NCBI RefSeq assembly: GCF_022682495.2
Contig: NW_026527478.1
Coordinates: 454,814-518,813 of the forward strand
DNA from: Desmodus rotundus
Lineage: Eukaryota; Chordata; Mammalia; Chiroptera; Phyllostomidae
Length of the DNA: 64,000 nucleotides
Direction: 5' to 3'
The notes under the pieces are model-generated. The model was not told where the DNA came from. It did not search any database and saw nothing but the letters and a program-made list of their open reading frames with translations. This document shows positions 23,912 to 37,440 of this stretch, piece after piece. A program made the translations under genes and the position numbers. The stretch's first letter is position 1; every line of letters begins with the position of its first letter.

Positions 23912-26640
23912 GTTACTGCATTCCAGAATGCGGTGTGTCAGGATCTAGAATCTTGTGGTGCGGGTTCTGAGCACAATGGCCTCCTGAGATAACCGGTTTC
24001 CTAGGATACCGTTTCCAAGGATACGGTTGCCTTAGATACTGCATTCTAGAATGCGGTGTGTCAGGATCTAGAATCTTGTGGTGCGGGTTCTGAGCACAAT
24101 AGCCTACAGAGTAAGCCGTTTCCTAGGATACGGTTTCCAAGGATACGGTTGCCTTGGTTACTGCATTCTAGAATGCGGTTTGTCAGGATCTAGAATCTTG
24201 TGGTGCGGGTTCTGAGCACAATGGCCTCCTGAGATAAGCGGTTTCCTAGGATACGGTTTCCAAGGATACGGTTGCCTTGGTTACTGCATTCTAGAATGTG
24301 GTGTGTCGGGATCTAGAATCTTGTGGTGCGGGTTCTGAGCACAATGGCCTCCTGAGATAAGCGGTTTCCTAGGATACGGTTTCCAAGGATACGGTTGCCT
24401 TGGTTACTGCATTCTAGAATGCGGTGTGTCGGGATCTAGAATCTTGTGGTGCTGGTTCTGAGCACAATGGCCTCCTGAGATAAGCGGTTTCCTAGGATAC
24501 GGTTTCCAAGGATACGGTTGCCTTGGTTACTGTATTCTAGAATGCGGTGAGTCAGGATCTAGAACCTTGTGGTGTGGGTTCTGAGCACAATGGCCTCCAG
24601 AGTAAGCCGTTTCCTAGGATACGGTTTCCAAGGATACGGTTGCCTTGGTTACTGCATTCTAGAATGCGGTGTGTCAGGATGTAGAATCTTGTGGTGCTGG
24701 TTCTGAGCACAATGGCCTCCTGAGATAAGCGGTTTCCTAGGATACGGTTTCCAAGGATACGGTTGCCCTGGTTACTGCATTCTAGAATGCGGTGTGTATG
24801 GATGTAGAATCTTGTGTTGCGGGTTCTGAGCACAATGGCCTCCTGAGATAAGCGGTTTCCTAGGATACGGTTTCCAAGGATTCGGTTGCCTTGTTTACTG
24901 CATTCTAGAATGCGGTGTGTCGGGATCTAGAATCTTGTGGTGCGGGTTCTGAGCACAATGGCCTCCTGAGATAAGCGGTTTCCTAGGATACGGTTTCCAA
25001 GCATACGGTTGCCTTGGTTACTGCATTCTAGAATGCGGTGTGTCGGGATCTAGAATCTTGTGGTGCTGGTTCTGAGCACAATGGCCTCCTGAGATAAGCG
25101 GTTTCCTAGGATACGGTTTCCAAGGATACGGTTGCCTTGGTTACTGCATTCTAGAATGCGGTGTGTCGGGATCTTGAATCTTGTGGTGCGGGTTCTGAGC
25201 ACAATGGCCTCCTGAGATAAGCGGTTTCCTAGGATACGGTTTCCAAGGATACGGTTGCCTTGGTTACTGCATTCTAGAATGCGGTGTGTCGGGATCTAGA
25301 ATCTTGTGGTGCGGGTTCTGAGCACAATGGCCTCCTGAGATAAGCGGTTTCCTAGGATACGGTTTCCAAGGATACGGTTGCCTTGGTTACTGCATTCTAG
25401 AATGCGGTGTGTCGGGATCTAGAATCTTGTGGTGCGGGTTCTGAGCACAATGGCCTCCTGAGATAAGCGGTTTCCTAGGATACGGTTTCCAAGGATACGG
25501 TTGCCTTGGTTACTGCATTCTAGAATGCGGTGTGTCGGGATCTAGAATCTTGTGGTGCGGGTTCTGAGCACAATGGCCTCCTGAGATAAGCGGTTTCCTA
25601 GGATACGGTTTCCAAGGACACGGTTGCCTTGGTTACTGCATTCTAGAATGCGGTGTGTCAGGATCTACAATCTTGTGGTGTTGGTTCTGAGCACAAAGGC
25701 CTCCTGAGATAAGCGGTTTCCTAGGATACGGTTTCCAAGGATACGGTTGCCTTGGTTACTGCATTCTAGAATGTGGTGTGTCGGGATCTAGAATCTTGTG
25801 GTGCGGGTTCTGAGCACAATGGCCTCCTGAGATAAGCGGTTTCCTAGGATACGGTTTCCAAGGATACGGTTGCCTTGGTTACTGCATTCTAGAATGCGGT
25901 GTGTCGGGATCTAGAATCTTGTGGTGCGGGGTCTGAGCACAATGGCCTCCTGAGATAAGCGGTTTCCTAGGATATGGTTTCCAAGGATACGGTTGCCTTG
26001 GTTACTGCATTCTAGAATGCAGTGTGTCGGGATCTAGAATCTTGTGGTGCTGGTTCTGAGCACAATGGCCTCCTGAGATAAGCGGTTTCCTAGGATACGG
26101 TTTCCAAGGATACGTTTGCCTTGGTTACTGCATTCTAGAATGCGGTGTGTCGGGATCTAGAATCTTGTGGTGCGGGTTCTGAGCACAATGGCCTCCTGAG
26201 ATAAGCGGTTTCCTAGGATACGGTTTCCAAGGATACGGTTGCCTTGGTTACTGCATTCTAGAATGCGGTGTGTCGGGATCTAGAATCTTGTGGTGCGGGT
26301 TCTGAGCACAATGGCCTCCTGAGATAAGCGGTTTCCTAGGATACGGTTTCCAAGGATACGGTTGCCTTGGTTACTGCATTCTAGAATGCGGTGTGTCGGG
26401 ATCTAGAATCTTGTGGTGCTGGTTCTGAGCACAATGGCCTCCTGAGATAAGCGGTTTCCTAGGATACGGTTTCCAAGGATACGGTTGCCTTGGTTACTGC
26501 ATTCTAGAATGCGGTGTGTCGGGATCTAGAATCTTGTGGTGCGGGTTCTGAGCACAATGGCCTCCTGAGATAAGCGGTTTCCTAGGATATGGTTTCCAAG
26601 GATACGGTTGCCTTGGATACTGCATTCTAGAATGCGGTGT
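23912..26640 (+). repeat. Divergent monomers without clear higher-order unit
   Basis: Contains many marks seen rarely or once: ccagaatg with gtcagg, gataaccgg, ataccgtttcc, cttagatac, cctacagagtaag, gcggtttgtc, aatgtgg, gtgtatggatg, gtgttgcgg, ggattcgg, ggacacgg, gatctacaatc, acaaaggcc, ggggtctgag, ggatatgg, tacgtttgcc. Ctagataggg is absent. More private variation than in the flanking HOR blocks suggests older or less homogenised sequence. Confidence 0.85.
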
Positions 26641-27890
26641 GTCGGGATCTAGAATCTTGTGGTTCGCGTTCTGAGCACAATGGCCTCCTGAGATAAGCGG
26701 TTTCCTAGTATACGGTTTCCAAGGATACGGTTGCCTTGGATACTGCATTCTAGAATGCGGTGTGTCGGGATCTAGAATCTTGTGGTGCGGGTTCTGAGCA
26801 CAATGGCCTCCTGAGATAAGCGGTTTCCTAGGATAAGGTTTCCAAGGATACGGTTGCCTTGGATACGGCATTCTAGAATGCGGTGTGTGGGGATCTAGAA
26901 TCTTGTGGTGCGGGTTCTGAGCACAATGGCCTCCTGAGATAAGCGGTTTCCAAGGATACGGTTTCCAAGGATACGGTTGCCTTGGTTACTGCATTCTAGA
27001 ATGCGGTGTGTCGGGATCTAGAATCTTGTGGTGCGGGTTCTGAGCACAACGGCCTCCTGAGATAAGCGGTTTCCTAGGATACGTTTTCCAAGGATACGGT
27101 TGCCTTGGTTACTGCATTCTAGAATGCGGTGTGTCGGGATCTAGAATCTTGTGGTGCTGGTTCTGAACACAACGGCCTCCTGAGATTAGCAGTTTCCTAG
27201 GATACGGTTTCCAAGGATACGGTTGCCTTGGTTACTGCATTCTAGAATGCGGTGTGTCGAGGTCTAGAATCTTGTGGTGCGGCTTCTGAGCACAATGGCC
27301 TCCTGAGATAAGCGGTTTCCTAGGATACGGTTTCCAAGGATACGGTTGCCTTGGTTACTGCATTCTAGAATGCGGTGTGTCGGGATCTAGAATCTTGTGG
27401 TGCGGGTTCTGAGCACAATGGCCTCCTGAGATAAGCGGTTTCCTAGGATACGGTTTCCAAGGATACGGTTGCCTTGGATACTGCATTCTAGAATGACGTG
27501 TGTCAGGATCCTGAATCTTGTGGTGCGGGTTCTGAGCACAGTGGCCTCCTGAGATAAGCGGTTTCCTAGGATAAGGTTTCCAAGGATACGGTTGCCTTGG
27601 TTACTGCATTCCAGAATGCGGTGTGTCAGGATCTAGAATCTTGTGGTGTGGGTTCTGAGCACAATGGCCTCCTGAGATAACCGGTTTCCTAGGATACCGT
27701 TTCCAAGGATACGGTTGCCTTAGATACTGCATTCTAGAATGCGGTGTGTCAGGATCTAGAATCTTGTGGTGCGGGTTCTGAGCACAATAGCCTCCAGAGT
27801 AAGCCGTTTCCTAGGATACGGTTTCCAAGGATACGGTTGCCTTGGTTACTGCATTCTAGAATGCGGTTTGTCAGGATCTAGAATCTTGTG
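26641..27890 (+). repeat. Diverged copy of the 22.95-24.2 kb block
   Basis: Marks recur at +3687/+3688: ttcgcg (26,663), gacgtg/GGATCC (27,506), ccagaatg (27,609), gataaccgg, ataccgtttcc, cttagatac, gcggtttgtc (27,865). The offset steps from 3687 to 3688 because this copy lacks the one-base gtttgagc deletion. Private changes include gtgtgtgggg near 26,886, tccaaggatacgg in place of tcctagg near 26,950, ctgaacac and gattagcag near 27,165-27,190. Confidence 0.88.
27494..27518 (+). repeat. Rare gacgtg/GGATCC monomer variant, copy 3
   Basis: Same change with gtcagg in place of gttggg. It lies 3688 bp after copy 2, inside the block that re-uses the 22.95-24.2 kb order. Confidence 0.95.
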
Positions 27891-29400
27891 GTGCGGGTTC
27901 TGAGCACAACGGCCTCCTGAGATAAGCGGTTTCCTAGGATAAGGTTTCCAAGGATACGGTTGCCTTGGTTACTGCATTCTAGAATGCGGTGTGTCAGGAT
28001 CTAGAATCTTGTGGTGCGGGTTCTGAGCACAATGTCCTCCTGAGATAAGCGGTTTCCTAGGATACGGTGTCCAAGGATACGGTTGCCTTGGATACTGCAT
28101 TCTAGAATGCGGTGTGTCAGGATCTAAAATCTTGTGGTTCGCGTTCTGAGCACAATGGCCTCCAGAGATAAGCGGTTTCCTAGGATACGGTTTCCAAGGA
28201 TACGGTTGCCTTGGATACTGCATTCTAGAATGCGGTGTGTCAGGATCTAGAATCTTGAGGTGCGGGTTCTGAGCACAATGGCCTCCTGAGATAAGCGGTT
28301 TCCTAGGATACGGTTTCCAAGGATACGGTTGCCTTGGTTACTGCATTCTAGAATGCGGTGTGTCGGGATCTAGAATCTTGTGGTGCTGGTTCTGAGCACA
28401 ATGGCCTCCTGAGATAAGCGGTTTCCTAGGATACGGTTTCCAAGGATACGGTTGCCTTGGTTACTGCATTCTAGAATGCGGTGTGTCGGGATCTAGAATC
28501 TTGTGGTGCGGGTTCTGAGCACAATGGCCTCCTGAGATAAGCGGTTTCCTAGGATACGGTTTCCAAGGATACGGTTGCCTTGGTTACTGCATTCTAGAAT
28601 GCGGTGTGTCGGGATCTAGAATCTTGTGGTGCGGGTTCTGAGCACAATGGCCTCCTGAGATAAGCGGTTTTAGGATACGGTTTCCAAGGATACGGTTGCC
28701 TTGGTTACTGCATTCTAGAATGCGGTGTGTCGGGATCTAGAATCTTGTGGTGCGGGTTCTGAGCACAATGGCCTCCTGAGATAAGCGGTTTCCTAGGATA
28801 CGGTTTCCAAGCATACGGTTGCCTTGGTTACTGCATTCTAGAATGCGGTGTGTCGGGATCTAGAATCTTGTGGTGCGGGTTCTGAGCACAATGGCCTCCT
28901 GAGATAAGCGGTTTCCTAGATACGGTTTCCAAGGATACAGTTGCCTTGGTTACTGCATTCTAGAATGCGGTGTGTCGGGATCTAGAATCTTGTGGTGCTG
29001 GTTGTGAGCACAATGGCCTCCTGAGATAAGCGGTTTCCTAGGATACGGTTTCCAAGGATACGGTTGCCTTGGTTACTGCATTCTAGAATGCGGTGTGTCG
29101 GGATCTAGAATCTTGTGGTGCGGGTTCTGAGCACAATGGCCTCCTGAGATAAGCGGTTTCCTAGGATACGGTTTCCAAGCATACGGTTGCCTTGGTTACT
29201 GCATTCTAGAATGCGGTGTGTCGGGATCTAGAATCTTGTGGTGCGGGTTCTGAGCACAATGGCCTCCTGGATAAGCGGTTTCCTAGGATACGGTTTCCAA
29301 GGATACGGTTGCCTTGGTTACTGCATTCTAGAATGCGGTGTGTCGGGATCTAGAATCTTGTGGTGCTGGTTCTGAGCATAATGGCCTCCTGAGATAAGCG
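27891..29400 (+). repeat. Mixed monomers leading into the 79-monomer unit
   Basis: Includes caacggcc/ggataagg, aatgtcctcc, ggtgtccaagg, gatctaaaatc, ttcgcg with ccagagataag (28,138), gaatcttgagg, a first ggttttagg copy (28,668), two ccaagcatacgg copies, ctagatacgg with ggatacag (28,919), gctggttgtgagc (29,002), cctcctggataag (29,268) and gagcataatgg (29,378). The ctagatacgg/gctggttgtg pair recurs 859 bp later (7 x 123 minus 2). Confidence 0.85.
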
Positions 29401-31054
29401 GTTTCCTAGGATACGGTTTCCAAGGATACGGTTGCCTTGGTTACTGCATTCTAGAATGGGGTGTGTCGGGATCTAGAATCTTGTGGTGCGGATTCTGAGC
29501 ACAATGGCCTCCTGAGATAAGCGGTTTCCTAGGATACGGGTTCCAAGGATACGGTTGCCTTGGTTACTGCATTCTAGAATGCGGTGTGTCGGGATCTAGA
29601 ATCTTGTGGTGCGGGTTCTGAGCACAATGGCCTCCTGAGATAAGCGGTTTCCTAGGATACGGTTTCCAAGGATACGGTTGCCTTGGTTACTGCATTCTAG
29701 AATGCGGTGTGTCGGGATCTAGAATCTTGTGGTGCGGGTTCTGAGCACAATGGCCTCCTGAGATAAGCGGTTTCCTAGATACGGTTTCCAAGGATACAGT
29801 TGCCTTGGTTACTGCATTCTAGAATGCGGTGTGTCGGGATCTAGAATCTTGTGGTGCTGGTTGTGAGCACAATGGCCTCCTGAGATAAGCGGTTTCCTAG
29901 GATACGGTTTCCAAGGATACGGTTGCCTTGGTTACTGCATTCTAGAATGCGGTGAGTCAGGATCTAGAACCTTGTGGTGTGGGTTCTGAGCACAATGGCC
30001 TCCAGAGTAAGCCGTTTCCTAGGATACGGTTTCCAAGGATACGGTTGCCTTGGTTACTGCATTCTAGAATGCGGTGTGTCAGGATGTAGAATCTTGTGGT
30101 GCTGGTTCTGAGCACAATGGCCTCCTGAGATAAGCGGTTTCCTAGGATACGGTTTCCAAGGATACGGTTGCCTTGGTTACTGCATTCTAGAATGCGGTGT
30201 GTCGGGATCTAGAATCTTGTGGTGCTGGTTCTGAGCACAATGGCCTCCTGAGATAAGCGGTTTCCTAGGATACGGTTTCCAAGGATACGGTTGCCTTGGT
30301 TACTGCATTCTAGAATGCGGTGTGTCAGGATGTAGAATCTTGTGGTGCTGGTTCTGAGCACAATGGCCTCCGGAGATAAGCGGTTTCCTAGGATACGTTT
30401 TCCAAGGATACGGTTGCCTTGGTTACTGCATTCTAGAATGCGGTGTGTCGGGATCTAGAATCTTGTGGTGCGGGTTCTGAGCACAATGGCCTCCTGAGAT
30501 AAGCGGTTTCCTAGGATACGGTTTCCAAGGATACGGTTGCCTTGGTTACTGCATTCTAGAATGCGGTGTGTCGGGATCTAGAACCTTGTGGTGCGGGTTC
30601 TGAGCACAATGGCCTCCTGAGATAAGCGGTTTCCTAGGATACGGTTTCCAAGCATACGGTTGCCTTGGTTACTGCATTCTAGAATGCGGTGTGTCGGGAT
30701 CTAGAATCTTGTGGTGCTGGTTCTGAGCACAATGGCCTCCTGAGATAAGCGGTTTTAGGATACGGTTTCCAAGGATACGGTTGCCTTGGTTACTGCATTC
30801 TAGAATGCGGTGTGTCGGGATCTAGAATCTTGTGGTGCGGGTTCTGAGCACAATGGCCTCCTGAGATAAGCGGTTTCCTAGGATACGGTTTCCAAGGATA
30901 CGGTTGCCTTGGTTACTGCATTCTAGAATGCGGTGTGTCGGGATCTAGAATCTTGTGGTGCTGGTTCTGAGCACAATGGCCTCCTGAGATAAGCGGTTTC
31001 CTAGGATACGGTTTCCAAGGATACGGTTGCCTTGGTTACTGCATTCTAGAATGG

Positions 31055-34000
31055 GTTGTGTCGGGATCTAGAATCTTGTGGTGCGGGTTCTGAGCACAAT
31101 GGCCTCCTGAGATAAGCGGTTTCCTAGGATACGGTTTCCAAGGATACGGTTGCCTTGGTTACTGCATTCTAGAATGCGGTGTGTCGGGATCTAGAATCTT
31201 GTGGTGCGGGTTCTGAGCACAATGGCCTCCTGAGATAAGCGGTTTCCTAGGATACGGTTTCCAAGGATACGGTTGCCTTGGTTACTGCATTCTAGAATGC
31301 GGTGTGTCGGGATCTAGAATCTTGTGGTGCTGGTTCTGAGCACAATGGCCTCCTGAGATAAGCGGTTTCCTAGGATACGGTTTCCAAGGATACGGTTGCC
31401 TTGGTTACTGCATTCTAGAATGCGGTGTGTCGGGATGTAGAATCTTGTGGTGCTGGTTCTGAGCACAATGGCCTCCGGAGATAAGCGGTTTCCTAGGATA
31501 CGTTTTCCAAGGATACGGTTGCCTTGGTTACTGCATTCTAGAATGCGGTGTGTTGGGATCTAGAATCTTGTGGTGCGGGTTCTGAGCACAATGGCCTCCT
31601 GAGATAAGCGGTTTCCTAGGATACGGTTTCCAAGGATACGGTTGCCTTGGTTACTGCATTCTAGAATGCGGTGTGTCGGGATCTAGAACCTTGTGGTGCG
31701 GGTTCTGAGCACAATGGCCTCCTGAGATAAGCGGTTTCCTAGGATACGGTTTCCAAGCATACGGTTGCCTTGGTTACTGCATTCTAGAATGCGGTGTGTC
31801 GGGATCTAGAATCTTGTGGTGCTGGTTCTGAGCACAATGGCCTCCTGAGATAAGCGGTTTTAGGATACGGTTTCCAAGGATACGGTTGCCTTGGTTACTG
31901 CATTCTAGAATGCGGTGTGTCGGGATCTAGAATCTTGTGGTGCGGGTTCTGAGCACAATGGCCTCCTGAGATAAGCGGTTTCCTAGGATACGGTTTCCAA
32001 GGATACGGTTGCCTTGGTTACTGCATTCTAGAATGCGGTGTGTCGGGATCTAGAATCTTGTGGTGCTGGTTCTGAGCACAATGGCCTCCTGAGATAAGCG
32101 GTTTCCTAGGATACGGTTTCCAAGGATACGGTTGCCTTGGTTACTGCATTCTAGAATGCGGTGAGTCAGGATCTAGAACCTTGTGGTGTGGGTTCTGAGC
32201 ACAATGGCCTCCAGAGTAAGCCGTTTCCTAGGATACGGTTTCCAAGGATACGGTTGCCTTGGTTACTGCATTCTAGAATGCGGTGTGTCAGGATGTAGAA
32301 TCTTGTGGTGCTGGTTCTGAGCACAATGGCCTCCTGAGATAAGCGGTTTCCTAGGATACGGTTTCCAAGGATACGGTTGCCTTGGTTACTGCATTCTAGA
32401 ATGCGGTGTGTCGGGATCTAGAATCTTGTGGTGCTGGTTCTGAGCACAATGGCCTCCTGAGATAAGCGGTTTCCTAGGATACGGTTTCCAAGGATACGGT
32501 TGCCTTGGTTACTGCATTCTAGAATGCGGTGTGTCAGGATGTAGAATCTTGTGGTGCTGGTTCTGAGCACAATGGCCTCCGGAGATAAGCGGTTTCCTAG
32601 GATACGTTTTCCAAGGATACGGTTGCCTTGGTTACTGCATTCTAGAATGCGGTGTGTCGGGATCTAGAATCTTGTGGTGCGGGTTCTGAGCACAATAGCC
32701 TCCTGAGATAAGAGGTTTCCTAGGATAAGGTTTCCAAGGATACGGTTGCCTTGGATACTGCATTCTAGAATGCGGTGTGTCGGGATCTAGAATCTTGTGG
32801 TGCGGGTTCTGAGCACAATGGCCTCCTGAGATAAGCGGTTTCCTAGGATACGGTTTCCAAGGATACGGTTGCCTTGGTTACTGCATTCTAGAATGCGGTG
32901 TGTCGGGATCTAGAATCTTGTGGTGCGGGTTCTGAGCACAATGGCCTCCTGAGATAAGCGGTTTCCTAGATAGGGTTTCCAAGGATACGGTTGCCTTGGT
33001 TACTGCATTCTAGAATGCGGTGTGTCGGGATCTAGAATCTTGTGGTGCTGGTTCTGAGCACAATGGCCTCCTGAGATAAGCGGTTTCCTAGGATACAGTT
33101 TCCAAGGATACGGTTGCCTTGGTTACTGCATTCTAGAATGCGGTGAGTCAGGATCTAGAACCTTGTGGTGTGGGTTCTGAGCACAATGGCCTCCAGAGTA
33201 AGCCGTTTCCTAGGATACGGTTTCCAAGGATACGGTTGCCTTGGTTACTGCATTCTAGAATGCGGTGTGTCAGGATGTAGAATCTTGTGGTGCTGGTTCT
33301 GAGCACAATGGCCTCCTGAGATAAGCGGTTTCCTAGGATACGGTTTCCAAGGATACGGTTGCCTTGGTTACTGCATTCTAGAATGCGGTGTGTCTGGATC
33401 TAGAATCTTGTGGTGCGGGTTCTGAGCACAATGGCCTCCTGAGATAAGCGGTTTCCTAGGATACGGTTTCCAAGGATACGGTTGCCTTGTTTACTACATT
33501 CTAGAATGCGGTGTGTCGGGATCTAGAATCTTGTGGTGCGGGTTCTGAGCACAATGGCCTCCTGAGATAAGCGGTTTCCTAGGATACGGTTTCCAAGCAT
33601 ACAGTTGCCTTGGTTACTGCATTCTAGAATGCGGTGTGTCGGGATCTAGAATCTTGTGGTGCGGGTTCTGAGCACAATGGCCCCCTGAGATAAGCGGTTT
33701 CCTAGGATACGGTTTCCAAGGATACGGTTGCCTTGGTTACTGCATTCTAGAATGCGGTGTGTCAGGATCTAGAATCTTGTGGTGCGGGTTCTGTGCACAA
33801 TGGCCTCCTGAGATAAGCGGTTTCCTAGGATACGGTTTCCAAGGATACGGTTGCCTTGGTTACTGCATTCTAGAATGCGGTGTGTCGGGATCTAGAATCT
33901 TGTGGTGCGGGTTCTGAGCACAATGGCCTCCTGAGATAAGCGGTTTCCTAGGATACGGTTTCCAAGGATACGGTTGCCTTGGTTACTGCATTCTAGAATG

Positions 34001-34247
34001 CGGTGTGTCGGGATCTAGAATCTTGTGGTGCGGGTTCTGAGCACAATGGCCTCCTGAGATAAGCGGTTTCCTAGGATACGGTTTCCAAGGATACGGTTGC
34101 CTTGGTTACTGCATTCTAGAATGCGGTGTGTCGGGATCTAGAATCTTGTGGTGCGGGTTCTGAGCACAATGGCCTCCTGAGATAAGCGGTTTCCTAGGAT
34201 ACGGTTTCCAAGGATACGGTTGCCTTGGTTACTGCATTCTAGAATGC
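31055..34247 (+). repeat. 3193-bp internal unit (26 monomers), first copy within A
   Basis: Runs from just after the aatgggttgtg monomer through ctccggag/tacgttttcc, gtgttggg, aacctt with gcatac, ggttttagg, two ccagagtaag copies, a second ctccggag, aatagcc, ctagataggg and a full marker cassette to the consensus run. It repeats at +3193, which is 26 x 123 minus 5 (one 2-bp and three 1-bp deletions). A ggatacag change near 33,095 is private. Confidence 0.92.
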
Positions 34248-37200
34248 GGTGTGTCGGGATCTAGAATCTTGTGGTGCGGGTTCTGAGCACAATGGCCTCC
34301 TGAGATAAGCGGTTTCCTAGGATACGGTTTCCAAGGATACGGTTGCCTTGGTTACTGCATTCTAGAATGCGGTGTGTCGGGATCTAGAATCTTGTGGTGC
34401 GGGTTCTGAGCACAATGGCCTCCTGAGATAAGCGGTTTCCTAGGATACGGTTTCCAAGGATACGGTTGCCTTGGTTACTGCATTCTAGAATGCGGTGTGT
34501 CGGGATCTAGAATCTTGTGGTGCTGGTTCTGAGCACAATGGCCTCCTGAGATAAGCGGTTTCCTAGGATACGGTTTCCAAGGATACGGTTGCCTTGGTTA
34601 CTGCATTCTAGAATGCGGTGTGTCGGGATGTAGAATCTTGTGGTGCTGGTTCTGAGCACAATGGCCTCCGGAGATAAGCGGTTTCCTAGGATACGTTTTC
34701 CAAGGATACGGTTGCCTTGGTTACTGCATTCTAGAATGCGGTGTGTTGGGATCTAGAATCTTGTGGTGCGGGTTCTGAGCACAATGGCCTCCTGAGATAA
34801 GCGGTTTCCTAGGATACGGTTTCCAAGGATACGGTTGCCTTGGTTACTGCATTCTAGAATGCGGTGTGTCGGGATCTAGAACCTTGTGGTGCGGGTTCTG
34901 AGCACAATGGCCTCCTGAGATAAGCGGTTTCCTAGGATACGGTTTCCAAGCATACGGTTGCCTTGGTTACTGCATTCTAGAATGCGGTGTGTCGGGATCT
35001 AGAATCTTGTGGTGCTGGTTCTGAGCACAATGGCCTCCTGAGATAAGCGGTTTTAGGATACGGTTTCCAAGGATACGGTTGCCTTGGTTACTGCATTCTA
35101 GAATGCGGTGTGTCGGGATCTAGAATCTTGTGGTGCGGGTTCTGAGCACAATGGCCTCCTGAGATAAGCGGTTTCCTAGGATACGGTTTCCAAGGATACG
35201 GTTGCCTTGGTTACTGCATTCTAGAATGCGGTGTGTCGGGATCTAGAATCTTGTGGTGCTGGTTCTGAGCACAATGGCCTCCTGAGATAAGCGGTTTCCT
35301 AGGATACGGTTTCCAAGGATACGGTTGCCTTGGTTACTGCATTCTAGAATGCGGTGAGTCAGGATCTAGAACCTTGTGGTGTGGGTTCTGAGCACAATGG
35401 CCTCCAGAGTAAGCCGTTTCCTAGGATACGGTTTCCAAGGATACGGTTGCCTTGGTTACTGCATTCTAGAATGCGGTGTGTCAGGATGTAGAATCTTGTG
35501 GTGCTGGTTCTGAGCACAATGGCCTCCTGAGATAAGCGGTTTCCTAGGATACGGTTTCCAAGGATACGGTTGCCTTGGTTACTGCATTCTAGAATGCGGT
35601 GTGTCGGGATCTAGAATCTTGTGGTGCTGGTTCTGAGCACAATGGCCTCCTGAGATAAGCGGTTTCCTAGGATACGGTTTCCAAGGATACGGTTGCCTTG
35701 GTTACTGCATTCTAGAATGCGGTGTGTCAGGATGTAGAATCTTGTGGTGCTGGTTCTGAGCACAATGGCCTCCGGAGATAAGCGGTTTCCTAGGATACGT
35801 TTTCCAAGGATACGGTTGCCTTGGTTACTGCATTCTAGAATGCGGTGTGTCGGGATCTAGAATCTTGTGGTGCGGGTTCTGAGCACAATAGCCTCCTGAG
35901 ATAAGAGGTTTCCTAGGATAAGGTTTCCAAGGATACGGTTGCCTTGGATACTGCATTCTAGAATGCGGTGTGTCGGGATCTAGAATCTTGTGGTGCGGGT
36001 TCTGAGCACAATGGCCTCCTGAGATAAGCGGTTTCCTAGGATACGGTTTCCAAGGATACGGTTGCCTTGGTTACTGCATTCTAGAATGCGGTGTGTCGGG
36101 ATCTAGAATCTTGTGGTGCGGGTTCTGAGCACAATGGCCTCCTGAGATAAGCGGTTTCCTAGATAGGGTTTCCAAGGATACGGTTGCCTTGGTTACTGCA
36201 TTCTAGAATGCGGTGTGTCGGGATCTAGAATCTTGTGGTGCTGGTTCTGAGCACAATGGCCTCCTGAGATAAGCGGTTTCCTAGGATACGGTTTCCAAGG
36301 ATACGGTTGCCTTGGTTACTGCATTCTAGAATGCGGTGAGTCAGGATCTAGAACCTTGTGGTGTGGGTTCTGAGCACAATGGCCTCCAGAGTAAGCCGTT
36401 TCCTAGGATACGGTTTCCAAGGATACGGTTGCCTTGGTTACTGCATTCTAGAATGCGGTGTGTCAGGATGTAGAATCTTGTGGTGCTGGTTCTGAGCACA
36501 ATGGCCTCCTGAGATAAGCGGTTTCCTAGGATACGGTTTCCAAGGATACGGTTGCCTTGGTTACTGCATTCTAGAATGCGGTGTGTCTGGATCTAGAATC
36601 TTGTGGTGCGGGTTCTGAGCACAATGGCCTCCTGAGATAAGCGGTTTCCTAGGATACGGTTTCCAAGGATACGGTTGCCTTGTTTACTACATTCTAGAAT
36701 GCGGTGTGTCGGGATCTAGAATCTTGTGGTGCGGGTTCTGAGCACAATGGCCTCCTGAGATAAGCGGTTTCCTAGGATACGGTTTCCAAGCATACAGTTG
36801 CCTTGGTTACTGCATTCTAGAATGCGGTGTGTCGGGATCTAGAATCTTGTGGTGCGGGTTCTGAGCACAATGGCCCCCTGAGATAAGCGGTTTCCTAGGA
36901 TACGGTTTCCAAGGATACGGTTGCCTTGGTTACTGCATTCTAGAATGCGGTGTGTCAGGATCTAGAATCTTGTGGTGCGGGTTCTGTGCACAATGGCCTC
37001 CTGAGATAAGCGGTTTCCTAGGATACGGTTTCCAAGGATACGGTTGCCTTGGTTACTGCATTCTAGAATGCGGTGTGTCGGGATCTAGAATCCTGTGGTG
37101 CGGGTTCTGAGCACAATGGCCTCCTGAGATAAGCGGTTTCCTAGGATACGGTTTCCAAGGATACGGTTGCCTTGGTTACTGCATTCTAGAATGCGGTGTG

Positions 37201-37440
37201 TCGGGATCTAGAATCTTGTGGTGCGGGTTCTGAGCACAATGGCCTCCTGAGATAAGCGGTTTCCTAGGATACGGTTTCCAAGGATACGGTTGCCTTGGTT
37301 ACTGCATTCTAGAATGCGGTGTGTCGGGATCTAGAATCTTGTGGTGCGGGTTCTGAGCACAATGGCCTCCTGAGATAAGCGGTTTCCTAGGATACGGTTT
37401 CCAAGGATACGGTTGCCTTGGTTACTGCATTCTAGAATGC
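34248..37440 (+). repeat. 3193-bp internal unit, second copy within A
   Basis: Same order as the previous 3193 bp, directly adjacent. Homology ends near 37.5 kb, where a ggataagg/ggatac monomer appears instead of consensus. Gaatcctgtgg near 37,091 is private. Confidence 0.92.

Noticed and set aside
24552..24833. Minus-strand 93-aa ORF in a different frame, and its relative at 61,643-61,846
   Set aside because: The frame opens only because the ccagagtaag one-base deletion shifts frame and the gatgtag variant removes a TAG. The product is satellite in two frames, not a conserved protein.
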